Assembly (NCBI RefSeq): GCF_000004075.3
Contig: NC_026661.2
Coordinates: 13,420,307 to 13,484,306, forward strand
Length of the DNA: 64,000 bases
Reading direction: 5' to 3'
Origin: Cucumis sativus
Taxonomy: Eukaryota; Streptophyta; Magnoliopsida; Cucurbitales; Cucurbitaceae
Position 1 is the stretch's first letter, and each line of letters opens with the position of its first letter. Below the pieces are notes generated by a model. That model did no database searches and was not told where the DNA came from. It was given only the letters and a program-made list of their open reading frames with translations. This document shows, one piece after another, positions 49,600 through 61,548 of the stretch. The position numbers and the translations under genes were made by a program.

Positions 49600-51690
49600 A
49601 GATCAAGGAAAGAAATGGATCGCGGTTGTGAAGTAGAGGGAGAACCAAGTATGTGAATACGTATGAAGTGAGGTTTGAAAATAATTTTGAAGAACTTTTG
49701 AAGCTCTCGCTTCTTTTAAATGAAAACTTTGAAATCACAATAGAAAGAGACGGAATTTCAAACCAAGGATTAATATATTAATATATATATATATATATAT
49801 ATTATCTTAATATTTCACCCAAGCAAGGCCCATAATATTCAACATATCTCAAAATTTGACTATGTCCTCTCAACTTTAATAAAATTTTAAAATTTATCAT
49901 ATTCTATATGAGAAATATTTATGGGTATTTCATAGACTATGCCTATTACATTCTAATCAAATTGTTTAAACATAATTTAACTTGTATGACAAACATAAAA
50001 TGCATATAGTTAAGGACCAATTTTACATGACAAGTATATCATTATTACTCTGTTTATATTTAATTTTAGTTTATTTTAAACGAATATAAAAGTACATTTT
50101 GCTCCGTTGTCAATAATCTTTTTTATATATATTGTACTGCGCATGTGCTATGCATGTAGAATGTGAAGTTTTAATTTATAGTTTAAAATTAATATTTAAT
50201 TTTATATAGAAATATATATTTAAACATAATTTTTTAAATTCCTTTTAGGGTAGTAAAATAAATTATTAAATATAGGCACCAAAATATTTTATTACAAATA
50301 CTTTATAATAATTATGCTTATCAAATTTGCTCTTTCTTCTTATTATTTTGTTACCCTCTTACCATGTTTGACTATATTAATAATTAGTTTGCTTATTGAT
50401 ATAAACATGTAAGAAATCTCATTAAATTTATTTAATGTACAAAGATTAAATTATTATTGATTTAATTACAAACCACAAAAGTTGAAAAAGTATGTTGTAA
50501 CTTTCACAAAACCTTTGGAACCAAAAGTAAATTTCAACCTTTTTCTTTTTACACATTACTCCCTTTTGAATGATCTAAAGGGAAACATTGGTGTAAAAAG
50601 TATTCTTTTATGGGGTCACTATCTATTAGTGGTTTTTTAAAAAGAGCAATAAAAAAGATGTATAGTTGATGGTGAATAAGATTTTGTTAAATTAAAAATA
50701 ATTATGAGATTTGGAAAAACAATTATGTGTCTTCTTTGTAACGCATCACATCCACAAAAGGGTTACCATTTTTTCATTTCAAAATTCCTTATTATTGAAG
50801 GTTTCAAAGCTTGTGGGTCAACGACGTAAGTAGAGAATCCACCTTGTAGGGAAGAGATTTTTTATGCTTTTTTCCAATTTTGTTGGTGGAAAAACAGTGC
50901 TGCTTTGATACTCTTTTCACATTTCCTTTTTCTTCTTTTCTTTTCATTATTTTAACTTCCAACTTTACCAAAATACTTACATTTCCACATCTTTTGAATC
51001 CATTTAATAAATATATATCACCATTATCTATTGGTATCTTTTTTCTTTTTCTTTTTCCCACAGAATAAACGTAATTGAAACAAAACATAGCATAAAAATA
51101 CAACATAATATTAATCTAAAATAATTGTTAGAGAATAATATGAAGGAAGAAAATTTATAGTAGTGTATTTTGAGGACAATTATATTGTTTCTAAGAATAG
51201 AACAAATCATCTTGTTTTATGAAAGCAATAAGCAATTATTCTTTGTAGAGTAAATGAAAGTAGCTTCAACAAATTTTATAAGGGAAGAAAGATGGTAACT
51301 GAAAAATAAAAATTGAATTTATAGACTAATTTATAATAGTCTCACTATTTAAAAGCATGAAACAATGAAATTCATGGAATTAAAAGAGTCGTATACTATA
51401 GAGTTAAAGATATCATACCTTTTCAACTTGTTAAAAATTAGCATGATGTCATGATAAAATCCAACTTCAGATTGAGTGGTTTAGTTAGTTTTGTAAAATC
51501 AACTTTTTTTCTCTTTCTTGTTGGGCTTCGCATATGATGACATATTGATATGATTTGATACCATTTTTATTTGGCAAGTGGATGCCAATTATCACTTTCC
51601 AACTTAGCAAGTACTGCATATCTTTCCAAAGTCAAAACATTGATTGAACTTATTGTAGCACTCACTATTTTTGTTCCATAATCAATTTAA
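49600..51690. other. Intergenic AT-rich DNA upstream of choline kinase
   Basis: It holds the probable choline kinase promoter and leader next to 49600 and an (AT)n tract at about 49775-49802. No gene or recognisable element was seen in the rest. Confidence 0.55.
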
Positions 51691-54352
51691 ATTAATGATT
51701 ATAAAACTTTTGATAGGAATGATATTTCTTTCCTCCAGAAAATACATTTCTTCACATTAATGAACTTCTCTTTTGAATGGCTTCAAAAACTAGCTTTAGG
51801 TGCTCCATATGGTCTTGTTCATTCTTACTATAGATTAAGATATCATCAAAGTAGACTACTACAAATTTGTTTTAGAATAAATGTAGCATTTGGTGCATCA
51901 ACCGCATAAAAGTACTTGGGGCATTTGATAAGCCAAAAGGCATTACTAACCATTCGAATAATCCCTCATTAGTCTTGAAGATCGTCTTCCACTCATCTGT
52001 CGACCTTATTATAATTTGATGATATCTGATTCTTAGGTATACCTTTGAAAAAACAAGAGCTCCTCCAAGTTAATCAAGGAGATCATTAATCCTTGAAATA
52101 GGGAAGCGATACTTGTATGTGATTTTGTTGATGGCTCGACTGTCTACACACATCCTCCAGTTGTCATCCTTCTTTGGAGTTAATAGAGTTGGTACAGCAC
52201 AAGAGCTAATGCTTGGCTGAATATGCCCTTTTTTCAACAAATCTTCAATGTGCTGGTGTAAGAACTCATACTCCTTAAGACTCATTTTGTAATGAGGAAG
52301 GTTGGAAAGAGATGAGCCAGGTAGCAAATCAATAATGTGTTGGATGTCTGGAAGAGGAGTCAATTTAGAGGGTTCCTCCATTATAGGTTGAAATTGGCTC
52401 AATAGGTCTTGTACCTTCGATGGAATCAAGCTATAAATTTCTGTAGTATGAGGATCTGCAATAACAAGTCCCAAAATATCAGATTCTCTGGTTTCTAGAA
52501 ATTTCTTTCCACTTACATTGATAGAAAGATGACTTTCAACCTTCTTTTGATTGACTTTTTCCTCATTCTTCTTGCTTAGGGGCATCAACATAATCTTCAT
52601 GTTCATCCATTGGAACTTATAGGTGTTCTCTCCCCCCTTATGAATAGCTTGAATATCGTATTGCCATTGTCTTCTAAGTAAAATATGGCAAACATCCATA
52701 TCCTTTCTTCACACACAATCTGATCTTTATAGATCTCTCCAATTAATAAAGGGACTAAACAAACCTCATTAATTTGGGCATCACCACTTTTCTTGATCCA
52801 GCCAATCTTGTAAGGACTTGAATGAGATTCCGTTTTCAACTTAAGTGCAACCACAAGCTTCTTGGAGACACAATTTTCATTGTTGCCGTTGTCAAAGATC
52901 ACACTACACACTTTGCCTTGGATGATACTTAGGGTCTTGAAAAGGCTATGCCTTTGTTGGTGAGAGGTGTCACTTTTTGGAGTAATTAAGACTCTTTGCA
53001 GCATACACGATAGCCTCTCTCCATCATCGGGTTCTAATATTTCTTCTTCTTGAGAGAGATCTTCTTCTTTTTCTTCAACATAATCTTCCTCTTCTTCAAG
53101 AATAGCCACTGTTTTTCTTTTAGGGCAAACATTCGAGAGATGACTAGTTTGACCACAGCGAAAATATTTGCTTAAATTTGGCCTTTGATAAGCATTTTCT
53201 GCCAGCCTCTTTCCATTTGTCTCATTAGTTTTATCCTTCTCTTGATCTTTGTTATAACAAGTCATAGAGGATTGAGTTGCAGCCGATTTGGAATTAATGT
53301 TCCATGGTCCCCTCCTGGTATTTTTCTTCAAATTCAACTCAATAATTTCTTCAACGGATTCTGCATATGTAATAGCATCAGCAAGATTTAAAAAAGGTTG
53401 AATTTTTCTTTTTCTTTGATGTCAAACCTTAATCTTCCTACAAACCGTGCAACAAGGTGCTGCTCATTCTCCATTAGATTGGTAAGATCTCAATCCGTGA
53501 AATTCCTCTATATAATCAGCACATGTTCTTACTCCTTGCCGACAATTATGGTACTAATTATAAAGAGTTTGTTCATAATTGGGAGGAAGGAAACGTGTCT
53601 TCATTGATTTTTTTCATTTTCTCCTAAAAGGCAATAGGTCTTTTCCCATTTTTTCACCTATTAACCTCAAGTTGTTGCCATCAAGTTGATGCTCCAGCCT
53701 TCAGCTTTAATGCTACTAAATGGACTTTCTTTACCCTGGGAGCATTCAGATAATTGAAAAAAAAATCAGTATTCTTCAACCAATCAAGAAAAATCTCAAT
53801 ATTACGTTTACCATCAATTTGGAAGATCAATTTTCATCTTGTATTCTACCGGTTGTCTCCTTTCATCAAACTGAGGTAGAAATCTTCTGTTCTGGTTTTA
53901 AAATGGCCTTTCTTGCAGGTCATCATCTAAGGAACTTCAATCTTGAGGTCCTTGATACATTTCATGGTTTCTTGGAAAAGAATTTTGATAGTCTAGATAT
54001 GGTCTCCTTCGTTCTTGGCCATCACATCTCCTTTCTTGATGCATTTCTTGATGATTTCTTTCAGCCCTATGAATTCCAGCACCACGAATGCCACGCTTGT
54101 CCCAAGATTGGAGTTCCTCATATGATTTCTTTCTTGATCTTCTTGATGAACATCTTGAGGAGGTGCCAATGCCTCTACTCTTTGCAAGACTTCTTGAAGT
54201 GTATTTTTTATTCTTTCCACAGAAGCTTCCATGGACAACAAGAGGACGGGGTTTTCATCCGCCTCTTGGTTTTCAACAATTTGCTCTACTATCGCTGGAT
54301 TAGCACGTCGAACAGCCATTTGGCCCATAAATTTTAGACGCTTTGATACCAA
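51690..54352 (-). mobile_element. Ty3/gypsy retrotransposon fragment (gag, protease, reverse transcriptase)
   Basis: Minus-strand frames give a gag N-terminus (QMAVRRANPAIVEQIVE, about 54320), gag with a knuckle YFRCGQTSHLSNVCPKRK (about 53160; the first Cys is replaced by Tyr), an aspartic protease segment where DSG is DNG (VIFDNGNNENC, about 52890), and reverse transcriptase (KDDNWRMCVDSRAINKIT, about 52150). Reverse transcriptase continues past 52070 with [20 protein letters not shown] and the catalytic [11 protein letters not shown] near 51850. It stops at about 51700, so RNase H and integrase are missing. TGGTATCAAAGCG on the minus strand at about 54351 resembles the primer-binding site, so LTR or leader sequence may begin to its right. 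Stops and frame changes show it is dead. Confidence 0.85.
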
Positions 54353-54639
54353 TTGGTGTGAACCAAAGAGTTTATTTTTTCTATCAATATTCTACCCTCA
54401 ATGTGAGAGGATTATAGGGGAAAAAGTTGTTCCATAGTAACTTAGAACTTATTAATGAATAACAGATCTTAACAAACAAAAGATTTAAAATATAACAGAA
54501 AACTAGAAAGCAGTAGATTTAGGCTTATTTCATCAGAAGATTAGCTATAACTCTCGAATCAGCTTTGAGTAAAATGGTCCCACATTAATAATGGTTCTGG
54601 ACAAACCAGATAAAACAATAAGATTCATAACATTATCAC

Positions 54640-55105
54640 AGGACTAATGCTTCTCTAATACATTGACCTCGTCTGCTAATCGCCGCTGGACAACATATTT
54701 TCAACGCTGTGCATTCTCTTCATGGTGAAAAGAGATCGCGTCGATAGGCACTAAAGAAACATTAAGAAGTATCGTTATGCGACCTGTCTTGGTGGTAACA
54801 ACTCGTGGACCCTTGAAAGTCTTGGATTTTAGCTGAGATGTTTTGGCACACTTTTTAGGTGCAGATGGGAATACATTTTCATGATGAACTGGAGAAACAG
54901 AAGATAGGCATAGGGGAGAAGTACGATCAAGAGATGTATTAGACTTAGGGGCGGTCTCAAATTCAAGATTTAAAGAAGCAGATGTAGGAATTCCTGGACT
55001 GTGATGAGAACAATTCTTAGTAGAACTGCTGTCTGAGCTAGATGATTGAGTCTCTAGAGTGACAATACATACTAGAGCTTCTGAGACATTGTATGAATTA
55101 TGGAA
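54640..55105 (-). pseudogene. Retroelement-associated ORF fragment ("envelope-like" type of cucurbit annotations)
   Basis: One minus-strand frame is open from about 55105 to 54690: HHSPGIPTSASLNLEF, then GPRVVTTKTGRITI, then VPIDAISFHHEENAQR. After one stop it continues with KYVVQRRLADEVNVLEK. This pattern resembles a multi-copy protein often annotated in cucurbits beside retrotransposons. The family call is from memory and the function is unknown. Confidence 0.5.
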
Positions 55106-55149
55106 AGGTAAGAAACCTAGTGTTAAATACTTTCACATTTTCGAAATTG

Positions 55150-55560
55150 TTTGTTATATCCTTGCAGATTAAGAGTATCACAAAAAATTGGATGTTAAGT
55201 CCGATAGAGAAATTTTCTTAGGCTATTCTTCAAATAATCATGTTTACAGAGTATGCAATACTAGAACTCAGTCAGTAATGAAAACTGTTAATATAGTTGT
55301 CAATGGTGATGAAAGACTGTTTCACAGAGAACATGATGATGACAAAGCTATGATAAGCAAAATCCTGATAAGGCCGTTGAAAGATTACCAAAGGATGATG
55401 TTGTTTCTCCACCTAATCCTGAAGCTAAGGATGATGGTAATAGCTTTGAGTCTACTCAGAGAACTATTGATGCAGATACTGAAACCAGAACCCCTGTTCT
55501 ACAAGTTGCTCCATCGTCACATGTGACGAAGAATCATCCAACAAATTGCATTTTTTTATT
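55150..55560 (+). mobile_element. Copia integrase C-terminal fragment
   Basis: The plus-strand frame from 55188 encodes KSDREIFLGYSSNNHVYRVCNTRTQSVMKT, the end of a copia integrase. A frame change then leads into an acidic linker (about 55370-55550). It is truncated on both sides and opposite in strand to the neighbouring gypsy fragment. Confidence 0.75.
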
Positions 55561-56558
55561 CTTTTATTCCATTCAAACTCGTAAGTCACAACAAAAAAAC
55601 TAAGATGTAAAGAAGAAATCAAATGATCATTCTTATGTTCTCTTTTATTTTTTCATTTTTGTTGTATTTATTTACTTCTATTTATATAAATACGTTTGCT
55701 TGTATTCTTTCATAGATGTTTAAATAATGTAATCTTAGATTTTGTTTTTGTTACAATGTAAACATGTGATCTAAATATATGTTTGTGTGTATTTCTTTAT
55801 AAGATATGTTTGAATCATGTAACCATGAAAATATTATATATATAATGTAATAATGAGGAATCTTGGACATTGTAAAAGAATACATTTTTTGCTAATGTTT
55901 TTTTTTTTCATTTAATTAATTTTTTTATTAGAGTTGTTTTTATAAATAAAATGGTGAAGTGTGGTTATAGACTTCTATTGTGTTTGAATTATGTAAATTT
56001 TATTGGAATCTAATTATTAATTATAGTTAAAGGTAATACAATGTGTAAAGGTAGAAATATGAATATGTTTTTGTCCTAAGAAATTCATTAAAAATAATAA
56101 AAACTTTAAATTTAATTTATTTTAGAATTTTAAAAGTTTCGGAAGTTGAATAGTTTTATCAAGTAATTGATAAAAAGACATAACAAATTTATGATTTTAC
56201 AATAAATTATAATAATTTTTAAAATTTGAAAAGTTTGAAAATTTTTATAATTTAACAACTTGAAATTAAATAGATATCACATATGTATACATTTTTCTAT
56301 AAAAATCTTATATGTATATTTTTTTTTTCCAAAAATTAGTTGTTTGATGTATAGTGTGCTGGAGCATAATAGATAATCACATTTTTCTATAAAAATGTCA
56401 TGTAAATTTATTTTTCTTTCTTGACAAAAAATTTATTCATTTGATATGAGATGAGATATTAGATAAGTGCACTGAGTTTTTCTTTTTCTTTTTTCCTTCT
56501 CAGAATAAATTATAAAGTAAATGCTTTAATAAATAACTGTTGTCGTAGACCATTTTTC
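55560..56558. other. AT-rich intergenic DNA adjoining the CDT1 3' half
   Basis: No gene is visible. The right end (56558) is the breakpoint next to the CDT1 fragment; no terminal inverted repeat with the left breakpoint (27717) was found. Confidence 0.5.
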
Positions 56559-57736
56559 TTGTTGACGTTGAGGCGAATATCGACACACAGTATTCTATTT
56601 TAGCATCTTCAATTGAGCCTTTCTCCCCCATTAAACTACCTTCCAACTCAACTTGATTGCAACGTACATTGTCATGAAAACTATGCTTCTCCAATTCGTT
56701 CTTCCGGATTGGCCCTTCCCACGACTCCCAGTAATACAGCAGGCAGAGTAACCATGATGATAGAATGTGACCAATCTGCAAAAGCTAATGATATTGATTC
56801 AACCCCACGAAAGCTTGTTTCAACCCCAACTCAGCTGATGGCTAACACACCTGCAATGCCTCCACCAAAGCGAAGTTTCATGACTCCTGATGACAATTCT
56901 TCTTTGTTAACAAACAAGTTGGTCAAGCGTCCACCCCGTTCAAGATCACTTGTATTTGACACTTCTACAAATAAAGATAAAGACAATGATGAGACAGATA
57001 TTTCACTCAGCGATGACATTCTAGATGTTTTATCTCCAAGCCTCGTACAATCTGTATGATCATTCTCTCTTTTATAAGCAACTTTCCCTTAGTTTATAGT
57101 AACTGATACTACCATTTGCAGTAAAAAAATGACAATATACTAAGAATTTCTCGTGTTCTTGATTTGCAGATTAGAGAGTAAGAACGAAATATCAAAGAAG
57201 AGCAAATGCAGGCAATAACACAAGCTAAGAGACGACAAAAAATGATTGCTAACCTGGCAAAACTCTTCAATGCTATCTTTTTTTTCTTTTACCACAAACG
57301 TACAGTTATTAGAAAGCAGGAGCTATTACACAACATAATTGCTGGCAGTGGCAAAAGTAAGCAAAAATAAATACGCTTGTGTTAAAAAGATTCCAATTTG
57401 TTTTAACTTGGCTGGAGCTGATTCATTTCTTTTGTTATACCCGTAGGAGAAATTGAATAACAGCTAGATTTGTTGTTCGAACTTGCACCCGAATGGATCT
57501 CTCAAAAATCGACATCCAGTGGTGATGTGTTAGTTTGGTTAGTTTTCCTTTCTTACACCCTTTATATTACAAGTTCTGGAAAATCATCCACTAGATAATA
57601 AAACAAAAGAACTTAAGCAAAAACTGATGCCTCCATATAAAATAAGCTACTTAAATCCTATTTGGTTTCATATTGCAGCATTAATAAATTGTCGAATGTC
57701 GAATCAGTACGTGTTCGGCTTGAGCAAGCTAAGTGA
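56559..57736 (+). pseudogene. CDT1: CDT1-like replication licensing factor, 3' half, broken
   Basis: Segments: 56559-57053 (5' part lost at the breakpoint), 57170-57356, 57447-57537, 57679-57736. They encode the CDT1 linker (PAMPPPKRSFMTPDDNSS, then LVKRPPRSRSLVFDT) and the C-terminal winged-helix region that binds MCM (QAKRRQKMIANLAKLFNAIF, then LDLLFELAPEWIS, then INKLSNVESVRVRLEQAK). Splice borders GT-AG are intact and phases close. Lesions seen: a +1 frameshift at about 56643 (one extra A in CCTTCCAACTC), stop TAA at 57179-57181 in place of a Lys codon, and stop TAA at 57458-57460 in place of a Glu codon. Its upstream half is at 25982-27722, same strand. Confidence 0.85.
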
Positions 57737-57739
57737 AGA

Positions 57740-58679
57740 AAGGAGCAGAGAAGTTGATCTACCTTTAGTTTCCTCTCAACATCTAACCTTGCATACACAA
57801 CTGAAATTTCTAACTCTCTTCATCAAGCACCAGCCATTTTTATTATAATGATAGTAGCTCTCGCTTTCCTCTGGTAAGATGCATGGTTTAAGGGATAGGG
57901 AAAATTCTTCAAACCTTGTATTGCTTTGCATCTGTCTGCTGTAAGATATGGTTCTCAATGAACACTAGAAATGTTTCTATAGGATTTGGTGGGTAAGGAG
58001 TAATCTCTTTTCATTAACTTAATAAAAAGTTTCGCATCATTTTCAAAGTTCAAAGATAGCGATTGTTGTTATGTCACTAGTTCGATTTTCACTTATCAAG
58101 CTGGTGGGGAAAATCCTCAGTCAAAATTCACTATTCTGAAACTACATCTCAATAAATAAATAAATAAATGTTAATTGGGTGTTGTTTGTGTGGTTTAAAA
58201 GTAAAAGTACTCATAGGAATTCAAAATAAAAAATAAGAATTGAAATTTTTTAACAAAAAAATAATTCAAACTGAATAAAGAAATAAAGAAAGATGGGAAT
58301 TTCTATGATATGAAAAAAATGTTTTAAAATAGAAAATATTTTAAAACGAAATTGACATTTTAAAAAAGAAAAACAAAGAATTTAAATAAAATTAAAAAGA
58401 AAAAAAGAAAAGAAAAGAATTGGGCAGAGGGAGAAAATGAGATGTGGCCCAATGAAAATGAAAAGAAGACAGAATAATAGCATTATTTTGATAAATATTT
58501 TATAAAACAACACTGTGAATATAATTTTTTCTTTGAATTAAATAAAAGAGCGACGACTTTTGATGTTCATTGAAATAGGGAAACTAAATTAAAATAGATG
58601 GCTAAATAAGGAAGATTTTTTTAAAAAGATATGCATATCTTGGGAAGCATCAGAATTCAGCAAGAGTGTCATTGGAGCA
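57740..58679. other. Intergenic DNA upstream of the CPBP protease
   Basis: No gene recognised. At about 58085-58170 a CTAGTTCGATTTTC word precedes an (AATA)n tail, hinting at a SINE 3' part; no A-box or target duplication was found. The rest is A-rich. Confidence 0.4.
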
Positions 58680-60310
58680 ATGATATTATTGATACAGCAT
58701 TTGCCTCATCTTCATTCTACAGTTGCCAAGCGGGAACAATTTTATGACAATTTTGATTCAAAGTTACGCCCTTTTCCCCATCTTTCCAGTTTTAAATTCA
58801 ATTCTAAACCTTCCTTGAGGTGCTTTTGCAGCAAGGACCAATCTACTCATGAAGCTTTTCAGGTGAATTCCAAAAAATAATTCTTTATGTTTCTTCTTTT
58901 CTTTTGGGTATCTCTGGATCTCTAGTTGAAATGTTCAATTTTGTTTGTTCGAACATATCTGGTACTGTTACCTCTCATTCCAAAGTTCGACTGCCATTTT
59001 CTATTTCCAATTAGGGCTTCTCTGCTCTGCCACGGGACACCCCTTGGGACAATGATACTGTTTGGAGCACAATGGCTCTTTATATTTTCAGTTTGCATAT
59101 TCCTCTGAGCCTTGGAAGCTTGTCTTTGGTTTCCAAATTAATGCATGTGCCTATTCTTGATCCTCAAACTAAGGTTTGTGCTTCTTTAGGTTATATCTTT
59201 TGAATTTGAACCATGACTCTGAACTAAACTTCATATATATATATATATATTACAACCTTAAGTGCATTATGGCAAATGGGTTTGGCTTGAGTTTTATGTC
59301 ATGTGATAAACATTTATGTGATTATCTTTACCATCATCAGATGCTTAGTTTGGTTTGTTTCTAATTGTAGTGACAATTACTCTTCTTGGCTCATTTCTAC
59401 AGTTTATTCATTTGCAATGCAGGCACTATCAAGGCTTGCAATTCAAACTCTAGAGTTCATTCTGACCCTTCTTCTACTGAAGCTCACTGCTAAGCCAAAC
59501 TACAGATTCAGATATTTCTTTAGAGATAATGAGTTATGCAACAAAAGGAATTGGATCTTTGCATCAGCGTTTGGAGTTGGGTTCCTATTCTCATTAGTTT
59601 TCCTTACATCACTTCTTGCAGAGAGCGTGATTGGACCGAAGGTCAGTATGATGACTTTCTGTCTGCGGCCTACTTTTGCATTTCCTATTGAATTTTCTAA
59701 AATTGCTTCATATCGCTTGGTAATAGCATTGTTCGGTCTGTATCAAAAGTGTAAAGTTTATAGGACTACAAGGTAAATGGTCGCATATATAGAATGTGTA
59801 AATAATTTTTTTAGTTGTTTTTACTTCTATCATATCAAAACCATATTCATCATTGTCAATATTTGAAAAATCTTTAGATTTTCTTCAGACTTGCCAATTT
59901 TATGGACTTTTTTATAACTCAGAAGTGTGATTTCGCGTTTACAAGATAAAAGTTCCACTCAATTGTAGGCCGTAAGCAACCTTGTGCTGAAAGAGATTCT
60001 TGACTGCAGCAACATCTCAAGAACAGCATGCTTCATAGCATATTGTGTTGTGACTCCGCTCTTAGAAGAGACTGTATACAGAGGCTTTCTATTAGCATCA
60101 ATCTCATCTGAGATGCAATGGCAGCAAGCAGTTGTAATTAGTTCTGCAGTCTTCAGCGCAGCTCACTTGTCTGTTGAAAATTCCTTACAGCTCTTCATCA
60201 TTGGGTGTGTCCTAGGATGCTCATATTGTTGGACTGGCAATTTAAGGTCTTCAATCCTCATACATTCTTTGTACAATGCAATGTCCCTTCTTTTAACTTA
60301 CCTATCCTAA
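58680..60310 (+). CDS. CPBP-family (CAAX protease-like) intramembrane protein, predicted plastid
   Basis: Four exons: 58680-58862, 59015-59173, 59423-59641, 59969-60310 (903 bp, 300 residues), all GT-AG with phase-0 junctions. The N-terminal 50 or so residues are basic and Ser-rich and resemble a transit peptide. Several hydrophobic segments follow (e.g. TMALYIFSLHIPLSLGSLSL; ASAFGVGFLFSLVFLTSLLA). The C-terminal domain carries the metal-binding motifs of type II CAAX/ABI proteases: EETVYR (220-225, EExxxR), FSAAH (249-253, FxxxH) and HSLYN (286-290, HxxxN). Plant members are thylakoid or envelope proteins of mostly unknown substrate; Arabidopsis At1g14270 is a possible relative (memory). Start choice: first ATG of the exon; two in-frame codons later no better candidate exists. 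Confidence 0.88.
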
Positions 60311-60929
60311 TGATTACATACACACATTTCTTCCTAATCGTATTTTGCAGCCGAGATGTGTTAGCTTTATTACTATGATGTTGGATTGTCGTGACCGACA
60401 TTCAGGTTGAAGTTACAAGTCATCTGAGTTGTTGTATTTACCTGAGATCTTTTTGGATTAAAGTTTGAATACAAGGAGTTGATGAAAGTACACTTGAGAG
60501 AGGGAGAATCACTTTCTCTTTAAACTAAAAAGAAGAAGGGACTTCTTTTTTAAGGTTTAGTCTGATTTAATATGTTCCCACATAAGATTCTTGAGTTGAT
60601 GATATTAAAGTTGCAAAATTTTAAGGTGTCACCACCACCACCATAAGTTGCAAAATTTCCATTGATAAATACTCATACAAAACTAGAAATGCTCTCTAGT
60701 GATCAAAGACATTTTTAAAATTAGATGATTACCATACCTAAAATACTTTTAACTTTTAAAACAAGAGCTCTAACAGCAACTGTGAAGCATAGGGAGAGAA
60801 TAATAAAGAAGATTGTAGTAAACAAACATGAAATCAACATTAGTACACATTTATTCTACGGGATTTAAACTTTTTAACTAACTAGTGTATTACCATATGG
60901 GAAGCACGTTTTTCTATTTTTAAATTTTA

Positions 60930-61203
60930 GGGGTAGTTGGAAATTTAGCAATTAAATTCAAAATAATTAAGTATATAGCAACATTTTTAAAAAATTGCAA
61001 AAATAGCAAAAGTTGTCAAATTCTATCAATAATAGAGTCTATCACTGATAAACCATGTTATAAAAATTGGTCTATCACCGATAAATCATACGAGTCTATA
61101 AGTGATACAAGTCTATCAGCGATAGTTTTGCTATATTTGCAATTTTTTTAAAATGTTACTATATCCTTAATTAGTATTCCTTAAATGGTCATCCATTACA
61201 GTT
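60930..61203. mobile_element. Fold-back MITE, copy 3 (diverged)
   Basis: It shares the order of blocks with the copies at 40485 and 41108: GGGTAGTTGGAAATTTAGC, AATTAAGTATATAGCA, TCTATCA...GATA palindromes, then the inverted arm TTTGCTATATTTGCAA and GGTCATCCATTACAG. The flanking 9 bp do not match, so the duplication has decayed or the borders are off by a few bases. Confidence 0.65.
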
Positions 61204-61548
61204 ACTATAAAATTAAATTTTGATTTTGTTTATTTTGATTACGTATTGTTTAAATTATTTAATTTATTAGTTTGTTTTGTTTGATTTAGTTTAGAACGAT
61301 ATACGATCATTAAAAAATCAATTTGTAACTGAAAAAATGTGTATTTCAACTATTGTTATACGCAATATAAATAATAATGCGAATTTTTTAAAAAGAAAAA
61401 ACTATTTTGTAAATTACCAAAAACAATGTTAAAAAAAAAAAATCACTCTATTTGCTACTGAAAGTGTAAATATTTTGGTCAGTTTGTTAATTTTTATCAT
61501 TTTCTCAGTAATAACTATTATAGCCATAAATACAATAAATTAAGCAAT

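Noticed and set aside
27717..56558. Terminal inverted repeats at the edges of the 28.8-kb block
   Set aside because: The two ends (ACATAAATAAC and, inverted, GAAAAATGGTC) do not match, so no transposon class is claimed.
61200..61548. Helitron 3' end (hairpin plus CTRR)
   Set aside because: No hairpin followed by CTRR could be placed with confidence in this AT-rich stretch.
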